DNA of 64,000 nt from Streptomyces albus subsp. albus (GTDB taxonomy: Bacteria; Actinomycetota; Actinomycetes; Streptomycetales; Streptomycetaceae), in assembly GCF_000719865.1 (NCBI RefSeq), contig NZ_JOID01000011.1, positions 140,111 to 204,110 of the forward strand, in the 5' to 3' direction. The translations under genes were made by a program, and so were the position numbers. Numbering within the stretch: position 1 is the stretch's first letter; each line of letters begins with the position of its first letter. A model generated the notes under the pieces. That model ran no database searches. It had not been told where the DNA came from and was given only the letters and a program-made list of their open reading frames with translations. Below, in pieces: positions 34,483 through 42,346 of the stretch.

Positions 34483-35703
34483 ATGGCAACTCGTTCGCGT
34501 TCCGCTCTGCGCCGCCTCACCATCGCGATATCCGCCGCCGCGGCCGTCGTGGGCACCGGCCTCGCGGCCGTCCCCGCCGGTGCCGCCCCCGCCCCGGCCG
34601 AGGGCAAGATCTACGGCGCCGGCGCCAAGACCGCCATCGACGGCAGCTACGTAGTCCTCCTGAAGGACGGTGCCGCCGCCAAGACCCTGAAGGCCACCGG
34701 CAAGAAGGAGCTGGCCAAGACCTACGGCGGCAAGCTCGACCACAACTACACCGCCCTGGACGGCTTCTCCGCCACCGGCCTCAGCGAGACCGAGGCGAGA
34801 CGCCTCGCGGCCGACCCGGCCGTCGACAAGGTGGTGCAGAACAAGACCTTCCGCATCACCGGCTCCCAGGCCAACCCGCCGTCCTGGGGACTGGACCGGA
34901 TCGACCAGACTTCCCGTTCGCGGGACGGCGTCTACAACTATCCGGACAGCGCCGGGGAGGGCGTGACCGTCTACGTCATCGATACCGGTGTCCGCGTCAC
35001 CCACCAGGACTTCGGCGGCCGCGCCAGCCTCGGCTACGACGCCATCGACGGCGACAACTCCGCCACCGACGGCCACGGGCACGGCACCCATGTGGCGGGC
35101 ACCGTCGCCGGTGCGGCGCACGGTGTCGCCAAGAAGGCGAAGATCGTCGCCGTCCGCGTGCTCGACAACAACGGCTCCGGCACCACCGCCGGTGTCGTCG
35201 CAGGCATCGACTGGGTCCAGCGGAACGCCTCCGGCCCGTCCGTGGCGAACATGAGCCTCGGCGGCGGTGCCGACGCGGCCCTGGACGCGGCCGTGCGCTC
35301 CGCGATCGCCTCGGGCGTCACCTTCGCCGTCGCCGCGGGCAACTCGGCGGCCAACGCCGCCAATTACTCCCCGGCGCGGGTCCAGGAGGCGATCACCGTC
35401 GCCGCCAGCACCAGCAGCGACTCGGAGCCGTACTACTCCAACTACGGCAGTGTGGTGGACATCTACGCGCCCGGTTCCTCCATCACCTCGGCCTGGCGGA
35501 GCAGCGACACCTCCACCAACACCATCTCCGGTACGTCCATGGCCAGCCCGCACGTCGCCGGTGCCGCCGCCGTCTACCTGGGCCGCCACACCGGCGCCAC
35601 CCCGGCCCAGGTCGCCAGTGCCCTGACCGGCGGTGCCACCGCCGGAGCGATCACCAACGCGACCGGTTCCACCCCGAACCGGCTGCTGAAGGTCGTCGAG
35701 TAG
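34483..35703 (+). CDS. Secreted S8 family serine protease (subtilase), copy 2
   Basis: 406 residues with the same plan as copy 1: signal peptide to about residue 34, I9 propeptide about 53-100, and catalytic D167, H200 and S352. It has two extra residues (AP) after the signal peptide. Differences cluster on surface loops such as SRSRDGVYN and NSAANAANYS, which may alter specificity. CACGAGGAGA precedes the ATG. The terminator at 35767-35811 matches one after copy 1. Confidence 0.95.
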   Translation: MATRSRSALRRLTIAISAAAAVVGTGLAAVPAGAAPAPAEGKIYGAGAKTAIDGSYVVLLKDGAAAKTLKATGKKELAKTYGGKLDHNYTALDGFSATGLSETEARRLAADPAVDKVVQNKTFRITGSQANPPSWGLDRIDQTSRSRDGVYNYPDSAGEGVTVYVIDTGVRVTHQDFGGRASLGYDAIDGDNSATDGHGHGTHVAGTVAGAAHGVAKKAKIVAVRVLDNNGSGTTAGVVAGIDWVQRNASGPSVANMSLGGGADAALDAAVRSAIASGVTFAVAAGNSAANAANYSPARVQEAITVAASTSSDSEPYYSNYGSVVDIYAPGSSITSAWRSSDTSTNTISGTSMASPHVAGAAAVYLGRHTGATPAQVASALTGGATAGAITNATGSTPNRLLKVVE

Positions 35704-35766
35704 CCGCCCGCCCCCACCCCTGCCGGCCCGGGACCGCTCCAGGGCCGGCGCGGCGGGCCGCCGCCG

Positions 35767-35811
35767 GAGCCCGGCCGTCACCTCCTCCCGCGAGGGGTGG
35801 CGGCCGGGCTC
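35767..35811. terminator. Hairpin terminator after subtilase copy 2
   Basis: Arms GAGCCCGGCCGTCACC (35767-35782) and GGTGGCGGCCGGGCTC (35796-35811) pair over 16 bp with one T-G wobble. The right arm and following ATGTGCG are shared with the 33036-33079 hairpin. Confidence 0.8.
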
Positions 35812-35901
35812 ATGTGCGGGGAGTTCGGTCGTTCCGGCCGTCAGGCCCTGCGCTTGGGCCGCGCCGAGCGCCGTCACCAACCCGGCCGCGCCGAGGGGGA
35901 G

Positions 35902-35994
35902 TTGACAGCTCAGATCGTCCTGGCCGCCAATGTGCGGCGAACCGCTCCCGACTGTCAACTCAAGGTTGACATTCACCGACTGTCAACCTACGGT
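35902..35994 (+). promoter_or_regulatory. Leaderless promoter overlapped by TTGACA/TGTCAA palindrome (Clp_N-HTH gene)
   Basis: Perfect inverted repeat AGGTTGACA-N9-TGTCAACCT at 35963-35989. The left arm contains -35 TTGACA (35966-35971). A 17-bp spacer leads to TACGGT (35989-35994), placing the start point at about 36001, the ATG itself. Further half-sites TTGACA (35902-35907) and TGTCAA (35953-35958) lie upstream. A bound dimer would block the promoter. Confidence 0.65.
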
Positions 35995-36000
35995 TGCCTC

Positions 36001-36738
36001 ATGACGGAACCCGTGCGCATGACGAACCCGGTCCGGCTCGACGACCTCATCGACGCGATCAAGAAGACCCACTCCGATGTGCTGGAACAGCTCACCGACG
36101 CGGTCGTCGCCGGAGACCACCTCGGAGACGTGGCCGACCACCTGATCGGCCACTTCGTGGACCAGGCGCGCCGCTCGGGCGCCTCCTGGACGGACATCGG
36201 CCGCAGCATGGGCGTGACACGGCAGGCCGCACAGAAGCGCTTCGTCCCGAAGGGGACGGGGGAGTCCCAGGATCTCGACCCGAGCCAGGGCTTCAGCCGC
36301 TTCACCCCGCGCGCCAAGAACGTGGTGATGGCCTCCCAGAACGAGGCCCGCGCGGCCGGCAACGACACCATCGCCCCCGCCCATCTCGTCCTGGGCCTGC
36401 TGGCGGAGCCCGAAGGGATCGGCGCGCTGGCGATCAGTGACCAGGGCGTAGGGCTGGACGCCGTACGGCGGGATGCGACGGAGGCCCTCCCGCCGGCCGC
36501 CGGACAGGTCCCCGAGCTGATCCCGTACGACGCGGAAGCGCGCAAAGCCCTCGAACTGACCTACCGCCAGGCGCTCCGCCTCGGCCACAACTACATCGGC
36601 ACCGAGCACATCCTGCTCGCCCTGCTGGAGTCCGAGGACGGCACGGGCCCGCTCACCGGACTGGGGATCGACAAGGCGGCCGCGGAGACATGGATCGCCG
36701 AGAAGATCGCCGCCCTGACGGCCCGTTCGACGGACTGA
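36001..36738 (+). CDS. Clp_N domain protein with N-terminal helix-turn-helix
   Basis: 245 residues. An N-terminal region (about 10-85) ends in a helix-turn-helix-like GASWTDIGRSMGVTRQAAQKRFVP. Two Clp N-terminal repeats follow: FTPRAKNVVMASQNEARAAGNDTIAPAHLVLGLLAEPEG (about 102-140) and YDAEARKALELTYRQALRLGHNYIGTEHILLALLESEDG (about 178-216). No AAA+ ATPase domain is present. In ClpC the N domain binds adaptors and substrates such as McsB or phospho-arginine proteins. Here it may sense such ligands and control DNA binding. The ATG is chosen from the leaderless promoter geometry; there is no ribosome site. Confidence 0.85.
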   Translation: MTEPVRMTNPVRLDDLIDAIKKTHSDVLEQLTDAVVAGDHLGDVADHLIGHFVDQARRSGASWTDIGRSMGVTRQAAQKRFVPKGTGESQDLDPSQGFSRFTPRAKNVVMASQNEARAAGNDTIAPAHLVLGLLAEPEGIGALAISDQGVGLDAVRRDATEALPPAAGQVPELIPYDAEARKALELTYRQALRLGHNYIGTEHILLALLESEDGTGPLTGLGIDKAAAETWIAEKIAALTARSTD

Positions 36739-37058
36739 CCGGGAGCGGGAGCCGCCCGCTGGAGCAGGCGGGAAGTCCCGGCGGGCGGTGCCACTCCCGG
36801 CCGCACCCGGCCGAGCGCACTCGTCAACGAGCTGAAGCCGCACCTCGACGCGACCGTCCGTGAACGGGGCATGGCTCCAAAGGTGCCGAGCAGGAGTCAA
36901 GTTGACGGGTCCGCCTGCGTCTTCTTGCCGTTCCGGCGCCTGCCGGGAGAGAGTGGACGGCCGGAGGGCGGCCGCCCCATGACGGACTCGCTCCGGCGTC
37001 GGCACAGCGGCCTTCCGCCGTCCCGTCACAAGCAGGCCGTACGAGGAGGCCCAACGAG
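36739..37058. other. 320-bp spacer upstream of the PNPOx gene
   Basis: One plus frame reads ALVNELKPHLDATVRERGMA near 36818-36877, which looks protein-like but has no start and soon degrades; it may be a relic. GAGGAGG at about 37041-37047 is the ribosome site of the next gene. Nothing else is visible. Confidence 0.35.
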
Positions 37059-37520
37059 ATGACCGCGCCCGCCCGGCCCCCGGATCAACGCAGACTCGAC
37101 GTGCTGAAGCGGCTCGACCAGGACATTGACGCCTGGGTGGCCACGGCCGACCCGGAGACGGGCACTCCGTACCTGGTTCCGCTCTCCTTCCTCTGGGACG
37201 GCACCTCCCTGTGGCTGGCCACCCCGGCGTCGAGTCCGACCGGCCGCAATCTGCGCTCCACGGGCAGGGTCCGCCTGGGTATCGGGCCGACTCGGGATGT
37301 CGTGCTGATCGAGGGAACGGTGGACGCACTGACGGCCGGCGAACTGCCGAAGGGCTTGGGCGAAGCCTTTGCCGCCAGAACGGGCTTCGATCCGCGCGAG
37401 GCAGCCGGGGCCTACCTCTACTACCGGGTCACACCGGACCGGCTGCAGGCCTGGCGTGAGGCCAACGAACTCAAGAGGCGTGACCTCATGCGCGACGGGC
37501 AGTGGACCGTGGGCGGCTGA
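37059..37520 (+). CDS. Pyridoxamine 5'-phosphate oxidase (PNPOx)-like FMN/F420 protein
   Basis: 153 residues, split-barrel fold. DAWVATADPETGTPYLVPLSFLWDGTSLWLATPASSPTGRNLRSTGRVRLGIGPTRDVVLIEGTVDAL (about 23-90) is the typical PNPOx core. It lacks the full PdxH signature, so it is more likely one of the F420- or FMN-dependent oxidoreductases of this fold than a B6 enzyme. GAGGAGG lies 11 nt before the ATG. A terminator hairpin follows at 37543. Confidence 0.82.
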   Translation: MTAPARPPDQRRLDVLKRLDQDIDAWVATADPETGTPYLVPLSFLWDGTSLWLATPASSPTGRNLRSTGRVRLGIGPTRDVVLIEGTVDALTAGELPKGLGEAFAARTGFDPREAAGAYLYYRVTPDRLQAWREANELKRRDLMRDGQWTVGG

Positions 37521-37542
37521 GAGTCCCGGGCCTCCTGCTGAC

Positions 37543-37561
37543 CCGCGGCCGGTGGCCGCGG
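37543..37561. terminator. Hairpin terminator after the PNPOx gene
   Basis: CCGCGGCC-GGT-GGCCGCGG, 8-bp perfect stem, 22 nt past the stop; it may also serve the convergent GNAT gene. Confidence 0.6.
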
Positions 37562-37719
37562 CGGCCAACCCGCGGGCATTGAGCGACGGGACCGCCGAGT
37601 TCACGGATGGGCCGAACCTTACCGGTGCCATCGGAGCCACCCGCTCTGTTGACCGGCAGTGTCCGGAGCCCGAGCCGCGCCTGACCAGTCGCGCGAGCGC
37701 CGCACCGGGCCGCTGTCCG

Positions 37720-38493
37720 TCAGGGCCGGAAGATGTACGGGGTGGTCGTGCTGAGGGCCGTGAAGCCGAGGCGGTGCAGGATCGGGCGGCTCTGGTCGGA
37801 GGCGTCCACCTGGAGGTAGCGGTAGCCGCGTTCGGCGGCGATCCGGGCACGGTGCGCTACCAGGGCCCGGTAGACCCCCCGGCCCCGCCAGGCGGGCAGG
37901 GTGCCGCCGCCCCACAGCCCGGCGAAGTCCGTGCCCGGGTACATCTCCAGACGCGCCGATGAGACGGGCAGGTCACCGGCCATGACGACGGTCATCGCCA
38001 CGGTCTCCGGCCGTTCCGCGAGCTGTGCGGTCAGCTGCCGCCGCAGCGACCGGCCCGGCCCGAACACCTCTTCGTGGACCCGTACCATCAGCTCCACCCC
38101 GTCCGGGTCGGTCACCGGCCGCAGAGCCAGCCCCTCGGGCAGTTCGACGGCGGTGCTCAACTCGTGTGCCGTGGCGACCATCAGGGTCTCCTCCGGCTCT
38201 GGAACCAGCCCGGCCGCCCGGAGCCGCTCGCCGAGATCGGCGGGCCGGTCGTGGCCGTACAGCTTCCACTCGAACTCCCGCCCCAGCGAGGCGAAATGGC
38301 GGATCTGCCCGGCGATTGCCGCGTCCGCGGAGCCGGCGCCGAGGTCCGACCAGAGCACGCAGCTCCAGTCGTCTCCCGCCCCGAGCTGCCGCACCACGTC
38401 ACCGACCCGCTCGACCCGGGCCCCGGGCGAGTCGGCGGGCGCACGCCGGCGCATCTGGTCGTCGTACAGGGCGAGTACCGCGTCGGTGTCCAT
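37720..38493 (-). CDS. GNAT family N-acetyltransferase
   Basis: 257 residues. The C-terminal GNAT domain (about 125-257) shows LWGGGTLPAWRGRGVYRALVAHRARIAAERGYRYLQVDASDQSRPILHRLGFTALSTTTPYIF, with the acetyl-CoA loop W-R-G-R-G-V. The N-terminal half begins MDTDAVLALYDDQMRR and is probably a second, degenerate GNAT fold. The start ATG at 38493 lacks a clear ribosome site. The substrate is unknown. Upstream (38494-38588) no feature is seen. Confidence 0.85.
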   Translation of the reverse strand: MDTDAVLALYDDQMRRRAPADSPGARVERVGDVVRQLGAGDDWSCVLWSDLGAGSADAAIAGQIRHFASLGREFEWKLYGHDRPADLGERLRAAGLVPEPEETLMVATAHELSTAVELPEGLALRPVTDPDGVELMVRVHEEVFGPGRSLRRQLTAQLAERPETVAMTVVMAGDLPVSSARLEMYPGTDFAGLWGGGTLPAWRGRGVYRALVAHRARIAAERGYRYLQVDASDQSRPILHRLGFTALSTTTPYIFRP

Positions 38494-38588
38494 CCGGTCA
38501 TCCCAGCACCGTGGGGCGGAGCGGCCAAGTCAATATCGACGGGGCTGTGCTCCGCCCGGTCACGGTGAGTGGGCAGCCCTTCTCCGAC

Positions 38589-38675
38589 TCAGTCGCCGGC
38601 CTCCGCCGCGTCGAGGAGTAGCCGGGCCGGTTCGCGCGGCTGGGAGGACGTGGGCCAGTGGCCGGTGGCCGTGAG
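38589..38675 (-). pseudogene. C-terminal fragment of an alpha/beta hydrolase gene
   Basis: The minus frame reads TGHWPTSSQPREPARLLLDA then AEAGD and stop. It matches the end of the intact hydrolase at 39820-40512 (TGHWPMLSQPRELARILLDA then AGPGD). DNA similarity runs about 80-90 bp from the shared stop codon and then stops abruptly. It lacks the nucleophile and cannot be functional. Confidence 0.7.
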
Positions 38676-38836
38676 GGGACTTCTTGAGCCCGGTCCTGAG
38701 TCCCGTTCCGCGAGCTCCTGTTCTCCAAGCGAGTTGGGGTTGCCCCACCCTGTTCCCGGAGGCTTGTCGGAGTGCCTGAGTCCGGCGCCGCGTGATCGGC
38801 TGCTCGCACGGGATTCGCGTGACGGAAGGTGGACAG

Positions 38837-39535
38837 GTGAGAGTCCGGATCGGGTACTCGGCATGGATCGCGGGCGTGGTGCAGTTCTTCGTCATCCACG
38901 GGATTGCCGAATCGGCTTGGGCGAGACCGTACAGCTGGGCACGCAACAACATCAGCGACTTGGGTAACGCTCACTGCGCCCTGCAGCCAGAGCCTGAGCC
39001 GCGGTACATCTGTTCCCCGGAGCACGACCTGATGAATGTTTCGTTCATCGTCCTGGGAATGCTGCTCGTGGTTGGCGCCGCCCTGACCGGTGGTCTCCTG
39101 TGGCGCAGAGGCCCGGCCGCTGCCGCAGCACGTCTTCTGCTGGCCGGTGCCGGCGTGGGATTCGTGCTGGTCGGGCTGGCACCGGCGGACGTCAATGAGA
39201 ACCAGCATGTCTTGGGCGCCCTTCTCATAATGGCAGCGGGCAACATAGGTCTCGTCCTCTCGGGGCTCGGCCTGGCGGAACACGTTCCGGCCCCACTGCG
39301 GTGGGGCACCAGCCTGCTGGGCATCACAGCGTTCACGGCTTTCGGGCTGTTTCTCTCCCGTCACTACGTCGGTCTCGGCATGGGAGGCATGGAACGGGTC
39401 GCCGCTTTTCCCCTCCTGTTCTGGGCGCTGGCTGTCGGCGTTCGCGGCCTCCTCCGTTCTGAACGTCGCCGGGATCGTGCACTCGGAGGACGAGGCGGCC
39501 CTGCACGGCGAGCGGGCTCGTCGCGTCGCCATTGA
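38837..39535 (+). CDS. DUF998-type multipass membrane protein, C-terminal tail out of register
   Basis: 232 residues with about six TM helices (near 6-20, 64-84, 96-112, 125-148, 158-173 and 186-200). It fits the DUF998 family: ARNNISDLGNAHC after TM1. The GTG at 38837 follows GGAAGG by about 8 nt. From about residue 208 the tail (RRRDRALGGRGGPARRAGSSRRH) is encoded by DNA that, in another frame, reads as a carbon-nitrogen hydrolase fragment. The natural 3' end has therefore probably been replaced. The function of DUF998 is unknown. Confidence 0.75.
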   Translation: MRVRIGYSAWIAGVVQFFVIHGIAESAWARPYSWARNNISDLGNAHCALQPEPEPRYICSPEHDLMNVSFIVLGMLLVVGAALTGGLLWRRGPAAAAARLLLAGAGVGFVLVGLAPADVNENQHVLGALLIMAAGNIGLVLSGLGLAEHVPAPLRWGTSLLGITAFTAFGLFLSRHYVGLGMGGMERVAAFPLLFWALAVGVRGLLRSERRRDRALGGRGGPARRAGSSRRH

Positions 39536-39687
39536 GCACGGTGTCTGGGTCGCGATGGCGAGCTTCGCCGACCCCACAGGCGGTTGCTACGGCCGGACCG
39601 CCGGGCGCTCCGGCATCTGGTCACCCGACGGCGCCGTGGTGGCCGAGGCGGGCCCGGAACCCGGCGACTTCGCAAGGGCCGGCGCTG
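39462..39687 (+). pseudogene. Carbon-nitrogen hydrolase (nitrilase family) C-terminal remnant
   Basis: One frame reads ALHGERARRVAIEHGVWVAMASFADPTGGCYGRTAGRSGIWSPDGAVVAEAGPEPGDFARA, a typical C-N hydrolase segment: the alternating strand near residues 180-240 of an about 270-residue family. The N-terminal catalytic Glu/Lys/Cys region is missing. It overlaps the 3' end of the DUF998 gene and degrades into noise after 39690. Confidence 0.7.
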
Positions 39688-39819
39688 CCACTGCCGTGAA
39701 CCGCGCACCTCGTGGCAAGGCCGGCGCGGAGCCGCCCTTGGCCACGTGGTCGGCCTCGGCCGGTATGAGCGGGGGCAGCCGTACTGGTCGTCGCAGCGTG
39801 CGTGATCGTCCACTCCTCC

Positions 39820-40512
39820 TCAGTCGCCGGGCCCCGCCGCGTCGAGGAGTATCCGGGCCAGTTCGCGCGGCTGGGAGAGCATGGGCCAGTGGCCGGTGTC
39901 CATCGTGGCCAGCCGCCACCGGTCGCTCTTCAGCAGTTCGGCCACATCGGGGCTCGGCTCGGGCCAGTCGAGCAGGCACTTGATGTACGTCGCGGGGAGT
40001 TCGCCGAGCGGGCGGGTCAGCACCGCCGGTTCGGTGAGCGTGGCGCCCGGGTGCGGGGTCCCCTCGGCCGTGATGCGGGCGATCTGCTCGGCGCCGAGCC
40101 CCTGGTCCGCGAACTCGTCCGCGTCCGGGACCGGCCAGAAGCCCCCGTTCGCGGCGATCGCCGCCCTGCCGTCCGACCCAGGGGAGAAGAACGACTCGCT
40201 GTCGGCCGGGACATCGGAGTCCACGAAGACCACCCGGGTCAGCCGGTCCCCGATCCGCTCGGCGGCCTGGCCGGCCGGGATGCCCGAGTAGCTGTGCCCG
40301 ACCAGCACGACATCGCGCAGGTCCCGGCGCTCGATCTCCCCGACGATGTCCTGGACATGTGTTTGCTGCCCGGCGGGTGCGTCTCTCCTCTCGGCGAGGC
40401 CGGACAGCGTCAGGGGATGCACGCCGTGCCCGGCCGCCCGCAGCTCCGGGACCACGTCGTCCCACGCCCACGCTCCGAGCCACGCGCCTGCCGTCAGTAC
40501 GTATTCGGTCAT
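39820..40512 (-). CDS. Alpha/beta hydrolase
   Basis: 230 residues. The nucleophile elbow is VLVGHSYSGIPAG (Ser near 94), the acid is probably in VFVDSDVP, and the His is in DTGHWPMLSQPRELARILLDAA near the C-terminus. The sequence resembles salicylate-esterase-like or epoxide-hydrolase-like single-domain hydrolases. The substrate is unknown. The ATG at 40512 begins MTEYVLTAGAWLGAWAW. A duplicated C-terminal fragment lies 1.2 kb away at 38589. Confidence 0.87.
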   Translation of the reverse strand: MTEYVLTAGAWLGAWAWDDVVPELRAAGHGVHPLTLSGLAERRDAPAGQQTHVQDIVGEIERRDLRDVVLVGHSYSGIPAGQAAERIGDRLTRVVFVDSDVPADSESFFSPGSDGRAAIAANGGFWPVPDADEFADQGLGAEQIARITAEGTPHPGATLTEPAVLTRPLGELPATYIKCLLDWPEPSPDVAELLKSDRWRLATMDTGHWPMLSQPRELARILLDAAGPGD

Positions 40513-40572
40513 GGCGGCAAGGTAGCGAGAGGGTCTGACATTGATGCCGATGCCCGGGTCCCGGTGGGGAGT

Positions 40573-41052
40573 TCACGCGGCCATGGTGAAGCGTTCGCGC
40601 CGGACGAGTTCGATCCAGAGGAGCTTGCCGCGCGGCCCGGGCCACGGGTGGTCGCCGTCGCCGAGCAGGCAACTGCCCCAGTTGTCCGCCCAGAGCCTGA
40701 CGAGGTGCAGCCCACGGCCGTGCTCGGCCTCCGCCTCCACCACGTCCGCTCCGGCTCCGGCTCCGGGGCACGGGGGCTTGTCGAAGGGCGGCGGAATGGT
40801 GGGGTCGGTGTCCCAGACGGCGATCCGCGGTCGCCCGTCGGGCAGCCCGCGCAGGCGCATGGACGACGGCCCGCCGGTGTGCCGGTAGGCGTTGGTGACC
40901 ATCTCGGACGCCAGGAGTTCGGCCGTGTCCGCCAGGTCGTTCAGGCCGTGTCCGTCGAGCACGGCTCGCAAGGTTGTACGGGCGATACGCGGGGCGCGGG
41001 GATCGTGGGGAAGTTGGAGGGCGTACGCCCAGTCCGGGGCTACGGTGAGCAT
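40573..41052 (-). CDS. RsbW-like ATP-binding (HATPase_c) protein
   Basis: 159 residues. The GHKL ATPase boxes are ELLASEMVTNAYRHTGG (N box, N near 58), RIAVWDTDP (G1-like, D near 83) and HGRGLHLVRLWADNWG (G2). Such single-domain proteins resemble anti-sigma kinases and are abundant beside XRE/DUF397 genes in Streptomyces. The start ATG at 41052 follows AGGAGAAAA. It is divergent from the XRE regulator; the 174-bp gap carries a palindrome (41134-41174). Confidence 0.87.
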   Translation of the reverse strand: MLTVAPDWAYALQLPHDPRAPRIARTTLRAVLDGHGLNDLADTAELLASEMVTNAYRHTGGPSSMRLRGLPDGRPRIAVWDTDPTIPPPFDKPPCPGAGAGADVVEAEAEHGRGLHLVRLWADNWGSCLLGDGDHPWPGPRGKLLWIELVRRERFTMAA

Positions 41053-41115
41053 CGTTTTCTCCTGGGAGGTCGTGGAGTCGGACCGCGCGGTGGCGTGGGC
41101 CGGGGAACTGCCGGC

Positions 41116-41174
41116 TCTGACCGTAGCGCCCAACATGGTCTAATTCCCATGGAGAACGGCGTCATAAGACCATG
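41116..41174 (+). promoter_or_regulatory. Promoter and 8-bp inverted repeat upstream of the XRE gene
   Basis: -35 CTGACC (41116-41121), 17-bp spacer, -10 TCTAAT (41139-41144). The perfect inverted repeat CATGGTCT (41134-41141) and AGACCATG (41167-41174) flanks the predicted transcription start. It is a likely autoregulatory operator for the XRE protein. Confidence 0.5.
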
Positions 41175-41226
41175 AACCACCGATCTGGTGACCGGGCGTT
41201 CTGCTGTACGAGCGAGGAGAGAGTCA

Positions 41227-42081
41227 ATGTCTGCCACGAACGCCGTTCCGACGGTTCGGCGCAGGCGCCTGGGCGCGGAGTTGCGGAGACTGCGCGAGCG
41301 CACCGAACTTTCCGCGACGGAAGCAGCCGCGCGGCTGGGCGTGCCGCAGTCGCGGCTCAGCGGGATCGAAGCCGGCCGGTACGGCGTGAGCGGCGACCGC
41401 GTGCGGGCCCTTGCCCGCAACTACGGCTGCACGGACGAGGCCTTGGTCGACGCGCTCGTGGGCATGACCGGTGACCGCAGGCGCGGGTGGTGGGAAGAGC
41501 ACCGCGAGACTCTGTCGCAAGGCTTGCTGGATCTTTCGGAACTCGAGCATCACGCGACGGCCATCCGGGTGGCTCAAGTTGTCCACATTCCTGGGCTTCT
41601 CCAGACGATCGACCAAGCTCGGGCTCTGTTCGGACAGGTGGTACCGGCGCTGCTTCCGCACGAGCTGGAATTCCGGCTGTCTCATCGCGTGAAGCGCCAA
41701 GTGGTTCTCCACCGGGACCGGCCGGTGCCGTACACCGCTGTCATCCACGAAGCGGCTCTGCGCATGCAGTTCGGCGGTGCCGCGACCAGCAGAGCACAGA
41801 TCCAGCACCTCATCGACATGAGTGAAAGGGAGGACATCACTGTCATGGTGATTCCATTCGGCGGGGCTCCCTTTCCCTGTTCGGGTCAGGGCATCGACTA
41901 CTTCAGCGGGCCGGTGAGGCAACTCGACACAGTGCAGATCGACACCGAACACGGGGTGGAACTCGTGGATGCGCAGACTCGGTTGGATAGGTATCGCCTG
42001 GTGCTGGACCGTATGGAGAATGCTGCTCTCAGTCCGGCGGCCTCCAGGGACTTCCTGCACCGCCTTGTCCGCGACCTGTGA
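41227..42081 (+). CDS. XRE family regulator with DUF5753 domain (Scr1-like antitoxin-type)
   Basis: 284 residues. The N-terminal Cro/CI helix-turn-helix is LGAELRRLRERTELSATEAAARLGVPQSRLSGIEAGRYGVSGDRVRALARNYG (about 15-67). DUF5753 follows (about 100-280: IPGLLQTIDQARALF, FRLSHRVKRQVVLHRDRPVPYTAVIHEAALRMQFGG, GIDYFSGPVRQLDTVQ). The streptomycete Scr1/Scr2 pair has this architecture followed by a DUF397 protein and is described as toxin-antitoxin-like. GAGGAGAG precedes the ATG. Two DUF397 genes follow directly, the first starting 12 nt after the stop. Confidence 0.9.
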   Translation: MSATNAVPTVRRRRLGAELRRLRERTELSATEAAARLGVPQSRLSGIEAGRYGVSGDRVRALARNYGCTDEALVDALVGMTGDRRRGWWEEHRETLSQGLLDLSELEHHATAIRVAQVVHIPGLLQTIDQARALFGQVVPALLPHELEFRLSHRVKRQVVLHRDRPVPYTAVIHEAALRMQFGGAATSRAQIQHLIDMSEREDITVMVIPFGGAPFPCSGQGIDYFSGPVRQLDTVQIDTEHGVELVDAQTRLDRYRLVLDRMENAALSPAASRDFLHRLVRDL

Positions 42082-42092
42082 AAGGACTCACT

Positions 42093-42296
42093 GTGTCTGT
42101 GCTCAACTGGCAGAAATCCAGCTTCAGCCAGGAAGCGTCCTCCTGCGTCTACGTTGCCTCCGCGCCCGATGGCACGCTCCGACTGCGGGAGAGTGACGAG
42201 CCGGAGGCCGTCATCCGCACCACCCCGGGCGCGTTGCGCGCGCTCATACGAGGGGTGAAGGCTGGGCAGTTCGAGGCAGGGCACCCAGTGTCGTAG
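42093..42296 (+). CDS. DUF397 protein, first copy
   Basis: 67 residues: NWQKSSFSQEASSCVYVASA then PDGTLRLRES and RALIRGVKAGQF, the full DUF397 pattern. The GTG at 42093 has AAAGGA 6-7 nt upstream; an in-frame GTG at 42078 overlapping the XRE stop is the alternative. Partners of this type (Scr2) are reported to act with the upstream XRE protein. Probably co-transcribed with it. Confidence 0.85.
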   Translation: MSVLNWQKSSFSQEASSCVYVASAPDGTLRLRESDEPEAVIRTTPGALRALIRGVKAGQFEAGHPVS

Positions 42297-42346
42297 GGCG
42301 CCCAGCGGGCGGAATTCGTCGACACATGCAGACGGAGGAACATCAG

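Noticed and set aside
36818..36877. Protein-like stretch ALVNELKPHLDATVRERGMA before the PNPOx gene
   Set aside because: Too short, no start codon context, and no recognised family.
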